A DNA stretch of 6,065 bases. Source: JBCCRH01 sp039208045. Lineage in GTDB: Bacteria; Bacteroidota; Bacteroidia; Chitinophagales; Saprospiraceae. Of the stretch, positions 1 through 4,677 are shown in pieces; the first letter of the stretch is position 1, and each line of letters starts with the position of its first letter. The notes beneath the pieces are model-generated. The model made no database searches. It was not told where the DNA came from and worked only from the letters and a program-made list of their open reading frames with translations. A program made the position numbers and the translations under genes. The stretch is from contig JBCCRH010000379.1 in assembly GCA_039208045.1 (NCBI GenBank), forward strand, positions 1 to 6,065, read 5' to 3'.

Positions 1-918
1 CATTTCCAAACAGAAGTACAAGGCAGCAATGCCAATACCACTGCCTTTGAAGCCAACCCCAGTCAGCATCGACAGGGCCTAGTGGGCACCTACCGTTGGC
101 ACCCCATTTCATCGCCCCTACAGATACAACTGGGGGCACGCCAAGATTGGCAGGACGGACAACGCAGTCCTTTTCTACCCGAGCTAAAGATACAGTGGAA
201 CCAGCGCACGATGCGTGCTTTTGCCCACATCAGCCGCAGTTTTCGCTGGCCTACGCTCAATGATCGTTTCTGGGAACCAGGGGGCAACCCCAATCTACTG
301 CCAGAGCAAGGCTGGAGTCAGGAAGTTGGGTCGAAGTGGTACTTTCAGCATAAAACATGGAGCTACCAAATGGGCTTCAATGCCTTTGCGCGCCAGAGTG
401 ACAACTGGATTATTTGGGTGCCAGAAGGGCTATTTTTTAGTCCCCAAAATGTGCGTACTGTCAACCATTGGGGCATATCCCCAAGCTTTAGTACAAGCTA
501 TTCTATAAATTCTTGGCGGATACAGCTCAAGAGCAATTACCATTGGCTGAGCGCCGTCAATAGCCAGAGTAATATCCCTAATGATCAATCCGAAGGCAAG
601 CAATTGATCTATGTACCAACGCATCAAGCCGATGCGCAGCTTCAGCTAGACTATGCAGCTTGGCAGCTTAGCTACGTCCATCAATGGATGGGGCAAATAT
701 ATACGTTGGGCGATCATTCGCAGTCCATTCCCGCTTTTCAGCTTGCCTTTTTGGGCCTTTCCAAAAAGTGGAGATTTGGCCAACAGCAGCTGCATACTTA
801 CTTACAAATCAGAAATATATGGAATACGGACTATGAATTTGTTATTCAGCGTCCGATGCCGGGGCGGCACTGCCGCGTGGGCGTCGCTTATACTTTGTCA
901 TCACTAAAAAACAATTAA
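1..918 (+). CDS. TonB-dependent outer membrane receptor, C-terminal beta-barrel (5' end outside window)
   Basis: Reading frame 1 is open from the first base (HFQTEVQGSNA...) to the TAA at 916-918, giving the last 305 residues of a larger protein, so the start is not in the window. Residues about 74-103 carry the barrel signature FAHISRSFRWPTLNDRFW followed by GGNPNLLPEQ, which is characteristic of BtuB/CirA-like TonB-dependent receptors. The C-terminal NIWNTDYEFVIQRPMPGR is the usual penultimate-strand motif of this family. These receptors sit in the outer membrane and import scarce ligands (cobamides, siderophores, others) using energy passed on by TonB-ExbBD. The plug domain and TonB box would be upstream. 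The last strand (CRVGVAYTL) is followed by a short polar tail, SSLKNN, rather than ending on an aromatic residue. The next gene starts 1 base after the stop, so they are co-transcribed. Linkage to a DUF4465-like protein suggests a cobamide receptor (BtuB-like), but this fragment alone does not show the substrate. Confidence 0.93.
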   Translation, partial: HFQTEVQGSNANTTAFEANPSQHRQGLVGTYRWHPISSPLQIQLGARQDWQDGQRSPFLPELKIQWNQRTMRAFAHISRSFRWPTLNDRFWEPGGNPNLLPEQGWSQEVGSKWYFQHKTWSYQMGFNAFARQSDNWIIWVPEGLFFSPQNVRTVNHWGISPSFSTSYSINSWRIQLKSNYHWLSAVNSQSNIPNDQSEGKQLIYVPTHQADAQLQLDYAAWQLSYVHQWMGQIYTLGDHSQSIPAFQLAFLGLSKKWRFGQQQLHTYLQIRNIWNTDYEFVIQRPMPGRHCRVGVAYTLSSLKNN

Positions 919-919
919 T

Positions 920-1927
920 ATGCAACGAATTTTTACCCAACTGTTAGTTACCTTTTTGCTTTTTGCCGGCTGGCAGAATAGCTCATTACAAGCCCAAATG
1001 ACGATTATCGATTTGGAAGAATTCAATCTACAACAGGATACTTTCTTAAACGGTAGTGACCTTTTGGGAGGCTACGCTTCGCAAGATGTTTTCTTCCCTA
1101 ATACCTTTCTTGATGGTGACTTCGGCGCCTTTTGGCTTGGTGGATGGGCTATTTCTACCATGACGGACAGTGTGACTTCAGGCTTCACCAATTTGTACAG
1201 TGCTAAACCGGCTGCTGGTTTTGACGAAAGTCTAACCTACGTGGTGGGTCAGCAAGGTGCTATCCTCAACCTAGAGGGCGACTTGGCAGGCGGCGTAGTC
1301 GATGGCGCCTACTTTACCAATGGCACTTACGCACACAACAATATGCGCGATGGCGATGCCCAGTTTTCGAAGAAATTTGGTGGTGATGATGGCACTGATC
1401 CAGATACTTTTATGCTGAGCATCCAAGCCTTTTTTGGAGGAGAGCTCTCTGAGGAGAAAGTAGATTTCTTTTTAGCTGATTTCCGCTTCGAGGATAGCAG
1501 CGAAGACTACATTGTTGATACTTGGGAGTGGGTTGATCTGTCATCGCTTGGAAATGTCGATAGCCTATTATTCACGCTGACTTCTTCGGATACCAGCATT
1601 ATTAATGGTCAAGTTTTTCTGAATACTCCTGCTTTCTTCTGTATGGATAATCTTACGATCACTACCACTAGTAATGTGGAGCAGCTTGCCGTTAGCAATA
1701 CTCTAAAAGTGTTTCCCAATCCCACCCAGCACTTTCTGAATATCCAACTAGAGGGCGTTCCGACTGCTCCTATCCAAATCGTTTCGCTGGAAGGTAAAAT
1801 ATTGCACCAGCAGGAACTCCAGCAGAACAATATCGCCTTGCCCGTCCAGCATTTCCCAAAAGGGCAGTACTTTATACGCGCCTTTATCGATAATCGCTGG
1901 CAGGTTCAGGCCTGGATAAAACAGTAA
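920..1927 (+). CDS. Secreted DUF4465-like protein with T9SS type A sorting domain
   Basis: 335 residues. An N-terminal signal peptide (MQRIFTQLLVTFLLFAGW...SLQA, likely cut after Ala25) has no lipobox cysteine, so this is not a lipoprotein. Residues about 48-248 resemble the DUF4465 family: GGYASQDVFFPNTF, FWLGGWAISTMTD, GFTNLYSA and YVVGQQGA in the first half, and FFCMDNLTI closing the domain. Residues about 259-335 form a T9SS C-terminal sorting domain (LKVFPNPTQHFLNIQL, then an ALPVQHFPKGQYFIRAF motif), so the protein should be exported through Sec and then T9SS and end up on the surface or released. DUF4465 proteins are often encoded beside TonB receptors in Bacteroidota cobamide uptake loci, where accessory surface proteins capture the ligand; a role in ligand capture for the receptor upstream is inferred from this. 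The start is chosen because it is 1 base past the receptor stop and gives a clean signal peptide. Its stop overlaps the next ATG. Family assignment is by motif recognition and was not searched. Confidence 0.85.
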   Translation: MQRIFTQLLVTFLLFAGWQNSSLQAQMTIIDLEEFNLQQDTFLNGSDLLGGYASQDVFFPNTFLDGDFGAFWLGGWAISTMTDSVTSGFTNLYSAKPAAGFDESLTYVVGQQGAILNLEGDLAGGVVDGAYFTNGTYAHNNMRDGDAQFSKKFGGDDGTDPDTFMLSIQAFFGGELSEEKVDFFLADFRFEDSSEDYIVDTWEWVDLSSLGNVDSLLFTLTSSDTSIINGQVFLNTPAFFCMDNLTITTTSNVEQLAVSNTLKVFPNPTQHFLNIQLEGVPTAPIQIVSLEGKILHQQELQQNNIALPVQHFPKGQYFIRAFIDNRWQVQAWIKQ

Positions 1928-2940
1928 TGATGCAGCTTTTACGAAACCTTTCCGTCCTATTGTGTCTGTGTATTTGGCTTTCGCCAAATGCACAGGCGCA
2001 GTTTGCTCCTGGCGCTGGCCTGCCGGGTACTACTGCTATACCCACTGATAGCTCGATCTTTGTTGGTTGGGCAACGGGGGTGTCGATCGAGCGGGGCCCA
2101 CAACGTATTGATGATCCTTCGCTAGGCTTGGCTGATTTTGGCTTGCCCGAAGCAGCCCTGGGCATGGCCAATAACGAGGTCGTCAGCCTGGGCGATAGTG
2201 GTGTGGCTACCCTCTCTTTTGAACATCCCATTCGGGATGGTGAGGGCTGGGATTTTGCCATTTTTGAAAATGGCTTTAATACGCCAACCGGCTATTTTTT
2301 GGAGCTGGGCTTGGTAGAAGTCAGCTCTGACGGCATACATTTCTTTCGCTACCCCGCCACGTCCCTAACGGACACTACGACTCAAGTCAGTAGCTTTGGT
2401 ACGCTCGATCCTACTAGATTGGATGGCCTTGCCGGCAAATATGAAACCGGCTTTGGCGTTCCTTTTGACCTGGCAGCAATTCCAGACCAAGCGAACTTTG
2501 ATCGCGAACAGGTCACCCATATCCGCATCATCGACGTCATCGGCACGATTAATCCTACTTTCTCCAGCCGAGATACCGAGGGCTACCCCATCAACGATCC
2601 CTGGCCCACCCCTTTTCCGTCTGGCGGTTTTGATTTAGATGCAGTAGGAGTGATTCATCAAAATGTGGAGACGTCTACCAATCTTCCTCCTACTTCCTCC
2701 CCTCTTTTTAGGCTTTCGCCAAACCCCGTACAGCAGGGGCGAGTGGTGCAGGTGCAGCTTTATCCGTCCATTACTCGTGGGATCATTTTGGATACGCGGG
2801 GGCAGGTGGTGTGGGAGGCACAGGCAGGGCAATTGGATACTGAGCTTCAAATCCCTGCCACCTGGCCCAAGGGCATGTATTTTTTTGTTGCGGAGGCGAT
2901 TGGTGGGCAAGCGCAGGTGAGGTTGTTTGTGGTGCTTTAG
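1927..2940 (+). CDS. Secreted cell-surface protein of unknown function with T9SS sorting domain
   Basis: 337 residues. A signal peptide (MMQLLRNLSVLLCLCIWLSPNAQA, likely cut after Ala24) is followed by a conserved-looking core at residues about 40-245: EAALGMANNEVVSLGDSGVATL, DFAIFENGF, FLELGLVEVSSDGIHFFRYPA, then LDGLAGKYETGFGVPFDL, VTHIRIIDVIGTI and PWPTPFPSGGFDLDAVGVI. I recognise this as a beta-rich 'cell surface protein' family that occurs near TonB receptors and DUF4465 genes in Bacteroidota, but I know of no demonstrated activity. The acidic motifs (DGEGWDF, FDLDAVG) may bind a metal; that is speculation. Residues about 259-337 are a T9SS sorting domain (FRLSPNPVQQGR, WPKGMYFF, ending VRLFVVL). 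Cys13 and Cys15 lie inside the hydrophobic core of the signal and do not make a lipobox. The ATG overlaps the previous stop by one base (TAATG), which points to translational coupling; a second in-frame ATG follows at once at 1930. This is the last gene of the operon. Confidence 0.8.
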   Translation: MMQLLRNLSVLLCLCIWLSPNAQAQFAPGAGLPGTTAIPTDSSIFVGWATGVSIERGPQRIDDPSLGLADFGLPEAALGMANNEVVSLGDSGVATLSFEHPIRDGEGWDFAIFENGFNTPTGYFLELGLVEVSSDGIHFFRYPATSLTDTTTQVSSFGTLDPTRLDGLAGKYETGFGVPFDLAAIPDQANFDREQVTHIRIIDVIGTINPTFSSRDTEGYPINDPWPTPFPSGGFDLDAVGVIHQNVETSTNLPPTSSPLFRLSPNPVQQGRVVQVQLYPSITRGIILDTRGQVVWEAQAGQLDTELQIPATWPKGMYFFVAEAIGGQAQVRLFVVL

Positions 2941-2960
2941 CTGGAAGGCGCGTGCGTCTC

Positions 2961-2993
2961 ACGGATTGCAAATCCGTTAAGCGCGGGCCGGGC
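2961..2993 (-). repeat. REP-like hairpin unit, copy 1
   Basis: A perfect hairpin ACGGATT-gca-AATCCGT (2961-2977) is followed by the GC-rich tail taagcgcgggccgggc. Read on the - strand it is GCCCGGC-CCGCGCT-TAAC-GGATTTGCAATCC, the same layout as the + strand units (7+7+4+13). It starts 20 bases after the stop of the surface protein gene. It could also end or protect that transcript, but no T-run follows. Confidence 0.8.
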
Positions 2994-3000
2994 TATATGA

Positions 3001-3035
3001 GCCATGCACGTGCCGCTCGGATTTGTAATCCGAGC
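3001..3035 (+). repeat. REP-like hairpin unit, copy 2
   Basis: The head GCCATGC-ACGTGCC is followed by a perfect 9-bp stem, GCTCGGATT-tgt-AATCCGAGC (3015-3035). It is oriented opposite to copy 1 and 7 bases away, so the two form an inverted pair of the BIME kind. Confidence 0.8.
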
Positions 3036-3050
3036 AGGTATATTTCTATT

Positions 3051-3076
3051 ACAAATCCGTTGAGCGCGGGCCAGGC
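3051..3076 (-). repeat. Half REP unit (one stem arm missing), copy 3
   Basis: ACAAATCCGTTGAGCGCG followed by GGCCAGGC matches the tail and one arm of the - strand units but lacks the ACGGATT arm. It ends 1 base before the stop codon of the RAYT gene (TAA on the - strand, 3080-3078). Confidence 0.7.
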
Positions 3077-3077
3077 A

Positions 3078-3665
3078 TTATATCCCTACAAATCCAATCC
3101 CACTCATAGGTTCAATTATATTCACGTCCAATATTCCACGGCCTAAGACATAGTTTGAAGCACTGCTGTACACATAATGCTCCGCTCTCACTACATATCC
3201 TGCCCGCACTGGATTGATATGCACATAGTTTAACTTTTGCTCAATGAAAGGAGGGCTGTATAATTCTTTAGGATGGTTGCCTGCTTGCCAGACTGCAATG
3301 TTTTTCTTTCCAGGTGTCTTGTTTGCATACGATTTTAGCAATGGATACATCCAATTTCTGCGACTTTCCTTATTGGTTTTCAAGAATTGCACGAGTGCTT
3401 TGGACGTATATTTTTTATAGTCACGCATAATATCTCCCAGGCGCGTCGGTGCTTTTGCTTGAGCAATCAGATGAACGTGGTTACTCATGATTACATAGGC
3501 ATAGACAATAAGTCCTTTATGTTCTTGGCAATAAGCCAAGCTTTCCAGAAGAATGTCTTTACATGCTTTTCGACTGAAAATATCAACCCAACCTACGGTT
3601 GTAAAGGTCATAAAGTAGGCTTCGTATGGCTTGTGAATTCTTAAGGCACTCATGGGGATGAACAT
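3078..3665 (-). CDS. REP-associated tyrosine transposase (RAYT, Y1/HUH family)
   Basis: 195 residues, about the usual full length for this family. The N-terminal FMTFTTVGWVDIFSRK is the standard opening of Bacteroidota RAYTs. The HUH metal-binding motif is seen as SNHVHLIAQ (His63, His65), and the catalytic nucleophile is Tyr147 in QKLNYVHINPVRAGYV, equivalent to the Tyr in the DYIYINP motif of E. coli TnpA-REP. The VWQAGNHP stretch (about 125-132) is also family-typical. These enzymes cut and join single-stranded DNA at REP palindromes and are thought to spread REP/BIME repeats. The gene lies inside an array of such repeats, which fits. All catalytic residues are present and there is no frameshift, so it may be active. 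Met1 (3665) or Met5 (3653, MSALRIHK) could be the start; Met5 fits the family N-terminus slightly better. No TAnnTTTG promoter element is visible just upstream. No TnpB or second IS gene is present. Confidence 0.93.
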   Translation of the reverse strand: MFIPMSALRIHKPYEAYFMTFTTVGWVDIFSRKACKDILLESLAYCQEHKGLIVYAYVIMSNHVHLIAQAKAPTRLGDIMRDYKKYTSKALVQFLKTNKESRRNWMYPLLKSYANKTPGKKNIAVWQAGNHPKELYSPPFIEQKLNYVHINPVRAGYVVRAEHYVYSSASNYVLGRGILDVNIIEPMSGIGFVGI

Positions 3666-3750
3666 TTACTGATGATTTTTTGTCGAATGCCTATGGTCGA
3701 GCTTGCTATATTAAACGGAAGAGGTTTGGTTTTATTATTTCACCCATCCC

Positions 3751-3770
3751 ACCAGGCACGGGCCGCTTGG
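3751..3770 (+). repeat. Truncated REP unit (head only), copy 4
   Basis: ACCAGGCACGGGCCGCTTGG matches the head and first stem bases of the + strand units, then stops dead and joins tccatcacgg, which in intact copies lies 53 bases further on. The hairpin and spacer are missing. Confidence 0.7.
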
Positions 3771-3776
3771 TCCATC

Positions 3777-3809
3777 ACGGATTGCAAATCCGTTAAGCGC
3801 GGGCCAGGC
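3777..3809 (-). repeat. REP-like hairpin unit, copy 5
   Basis: The hairpin ACGGATT-gca-AATCCGT (3777-3793) with the tail taagcgcgggccaggc is identical to copy 1 apart from one tail base. Confidence 0.8.
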
Positions 3810-3828
3810 TTTTTCCTTACCCCATAAC

Positions 3829-3863
3829 GCCCGGCACGAGCCGCTTGGATTTGTAATCCGAGC
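3829..3863 (+). repeat. REP-like hairpin unit, copy 6
   Basis: The head GCCCGGC-ACGAGCC is followed by the stem GCTTGGATT-tgt-AATCCGAGC (3843-3863), 9 bp with one G-T pair. Confidence 0.8.
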
Positions 3864-3907
3864 AAGTGTATTGCTAATATGAGTTATGATTTAGAACGTT
3901 ATCCATC

Positions 3908-3939
3908 ACGGATTGCAAATCCGTTGGGCGCGGGCCAGG
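3908..3939 (-). repeat. REP-like hairpin unit, copy 7
   Basis: The hairpin ACGGATT-gca-AATCCGT (3908-3924) with the tail tgggcgcgggccagg faces copy 6 across a 44-base spacer (3864-3907). Confidence 0.8.
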
Positions 3940-3945
3940 ATTTTT

Positions 3946-3972
3946 GACAAATCCGCTAGGTACAGGCCAGGC
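3946..3972 (-). repeat. Degenerate half REP unit, copy 8
   Basis: GACAAATCCGCTAGG followed by TACAGGCCAGGC has one stem arm only and a diverged tail compared with the other - strand units. Confidence 0.6.
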
Positions 3973-3991
3973 TTTTTCCTCAACCCATAAC

Positions 3992-4026
3992 GCCCGGCAC
4001 GAGCCGCTTGGATTTGTAATCCGAGC
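3992..4026 (+). repeat. REP-like hairpin unit, copy 9
   Basis: This unit is identical to copy 6 and lies 163 bases further on; the stem is at 4006-4026. Confidence 0.8.
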
Positions 4027-4070
4027 AGGTGTATTGCTAATACGAGTTATGATTTAGAACGTTATCCATC

Positions 4071-4102
4071 ACGGATTGCAAATCCGTTGAGCACGGGCCA
4101 GG
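4071..4102 (-). repeat. REP-like hairpin unit, copy 10
   Basis: The hairpin ACGGATT-gca-AATCCGT (4071-4087) with the tail tgagcacgggccagg is the tandem partner of copy 7. Confidence 0.8.
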
Positions 4103-4108
4103 ATTTTT

Positions 4109-4134
4109 GACAAATCCGTTAAGCGCGGGCCGGG
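4109..4134 (-). repeat. Half REP unit, copy 11
   Basis: GACAAATCCGTTAAGCGCG followed by GGCCGGG is the right edge of the array. Together with the following ttatatgagcca it repeats the sequence at 2970-3004. Confidence 0.7.
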
Positions 4135-4178
4135 TTATATGAGCCAGGCGCAGGCTGAGCCTTTGTGGCTTGTTCGTT

Positions 4179-4213
4179 TTTTTGTTTTAAAAAATTAAAA
4201 CTTAAAACAAAAA
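4179..4213. repeat. AT-rich perfect inverted repeat
   Basis: TTTTTGTTTTAA (4179-4190) and TTAAAACAAAAA (4202-4213) are a perfect 12-bp inverted repeat around an 11-base spacer. It lies directly upstream of a TAnnTTTG promoter element, overlapping where the -33 region would be. It could be an operator, or a transcription end for the repeat island; the sequence alone does not decide. Confidence 0.5.
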
Positions 4214-4217
4214 TAAT

Positions 4218-4225
4218 TAGTTTTG
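4218..4225 (+). promoter_or_regulatory. Bacteroidota -7 promoter element (TAGTTTTG)
   Basis: TAGTTTTG fits the Bacteroidota housekeeping -7 consensus TAnnTTTG exactly and lies 26 bases before the ATG of the 135-residue gene. I see no convincing TTTG -33 element at the usual distance upstream, so confidence is moderate. Confidence 0.5.
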
Positions 4226-4251
4226 TGTAGAAGCATGAAAAAAGCACGCAC

Positions 4252-4659
4252 ATGGTATTTCAGAATTTAGAAAGTCCAGTCAATATGTCGCTGCGCGACG
4301 ACTTCCCGCCAGCTGGTTCCGATCATATGGGGGGTACGAGTGATGGCTATGAATATCGTACTGTCTTTTCAGGTTCAAAATTGGAGTATACCTATGAAAT
4401 GATCAAGCAGTTTTTGATAGAAGAAGGCTATCAGGATATTCCTGTACCCAAGAATGTAGAAGAACTAAGCTATTTTCGCCTACCCACCCGCAATAAGCAG
4501 ATTTTATTATTCGAGGATAATGGGTATGTACACAATCCTATTAAGATTCTCTTCCCGACCGATCGCCGTAAGAAATCGACGCTCATCCTATGCCTGTATA
4601 ACGAACAAGACCCGATGCACTTGTTAAAGTTTCATCGGGTCTTAGACCGCAAGCAGTGA
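4252..4659 (+). CDS. Conserved-looking hypothetical protein, 135 residues
   Basis: I do not recognise a named family. The protein has no signal peptide and no membrane segment, so it is probably cytoplasmic. Its N-terminal 30 residues look flexible (SLRDDFPPAGSDHMGGTSDGYEY). A folded part follows, with an amphipathic helix (LEYTYEMIKQFLIEEGYQDI, about 44-63), a mixed strand region SYFRLPTRNKQILLFEDNGY (about 73-92), then HNPIKILFPTDRRKKSTLILCLYN and a basic end, HLLKFHRVLDRKQ. The alternating strands and the helix suggest a small alpha/beta domain. The ATG at 4252 is the first in frame after the TAG at 4228; Met12 (4285) is an alternative. A short overlapping frame starts at 4235. The gene is transcribed alone, convergent with the lipoprotein gene, whose stop lies only 12 bases away. 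Its 3' end contains a strong hairpin, listed separately. Confidence 0.75.
   Translation: MVFQNLESPVNMSLRDDFPPAGSDHMGGTSDGYEYRTVFSGSKLEYTYEMIKQFLIEEGYQDIPVPKNVEELSYFRLPTRNKQILLFEDNGYVHNPIKILFPTDRRKKSTLILCLYNEQDPMHLLKFHRVLDRKQ
4607..4643. terminator. Strong inverted repeat in the 3' end of the 135-residue gene; possible terminator for the - strand
   Basis: AAGACCCGATG (4607-4617) and CATCGGGTCTT (4633-4643) form a perfect 11-bp stem around a 15-base loop, inside the coding sequence for QDPMHLLKFHRVL. On the - strand it follows the lipoprotein stop by about 29 bases and is trailed by TCTTGTTCGTT, so it may stop that transcript. There is no clean T-run on either strand. Confidence 0.45.
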
Positions 4660-4677
4660 GCTACTGCCTTTTTATTT
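4653..4677 (+). terminator. Probable intrinsic terminator of the 135-residue gene
   Basis: GCAGT-gagct-ACTGC (4653-4667) is a 5-bp stem that includes the stop codon (TGA, 4657-4659) and is followed by CTTTTTATTT. The stem is short, but its position and the T-run fit a rho-independent terminator. Confidence 0.5.

Larger units (their letters stand above)
3786..4111. repeat. Two-copy tandem repeat, 163-base period
   Basis: Bases 3786-3948 and 3949-4111 align without gaps and differ at about 11 positions by eye (roughly 93% identity), most of them in the first 40 bases. Each copy contains half a - strand REP tail, one + strand REP, a 44-base spacer and one - strand REP. A third copy begins at 4112 (aaatccgttaagcgcggg) but departs after about 24 bases. 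Confidence 0.85.
3666..4178. other. Non-coding repeat island upstream of the RAYT gene
   Basis: No credible gene is present in this stretch. From 3666 to about 3750 I see only AT-rich leader sequence of the RAYT gene. From 3751 to 4146 it consists almost entirely of REP-like units in alternating orientation, listed separately, with 44-base spacers between the facing hairpins of each pair. 4147-4178 is unremarkable. Confidence 0.8.

Noticed and set aside
1..81. GTG at 82 as the start of the receptor gene
   Set aside because: The frame is open through base 1 and the protein is clearly the middle and end of a beta-barrel, so the true start is outside the window.
2635..2910. 91-codon frame on the - strand inside the surface protein gene
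   Set aside because: It lies opposite a gene with a clear signal peptide and T9SS domain, and its Pro/Arg/His-rich sequence looks like an antisense shadow.
2941..2993. REP copy 1 as a rho-independent terminator of the operon
   Set aside because: The hairpin is well placed but followed by a GC-rich tail, not a T-run, and the same hairpin recurs in the array, so it is listed as a repeat.
2952..3146. 64-codon open frame on the + strand (MRLTDCKSVKRGPG...)
   Set aside because: It is the repeat array read as protein: it runs through REP copies 1-3 and into the antisense of the RAYT 3' end, and its composition follows the repeats.
3078..3665. RAYT gene as a complete IS200/IS605 insertion sequence
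   Set aside because: No TnpB is present, and the protein's motifs (NYVHINP, VGWVDIF opening) plus the surrounding palindromes fit the REP-associated class rather than an autonomous IS with defined ends.
3666..3750. Promoter for the RAYT gene
   Set aside because: I searched the - strand leader for TAnnTTTG and found no match; only general AT-richness is present.
3777..4134. Repeat cluster as a CRISPR array
   Set aside because: The units alternate in orientation, the spacer is duplicated instead of unique, spacing is irregular, and no cas gene is present; a REP/BIME array explains it better.
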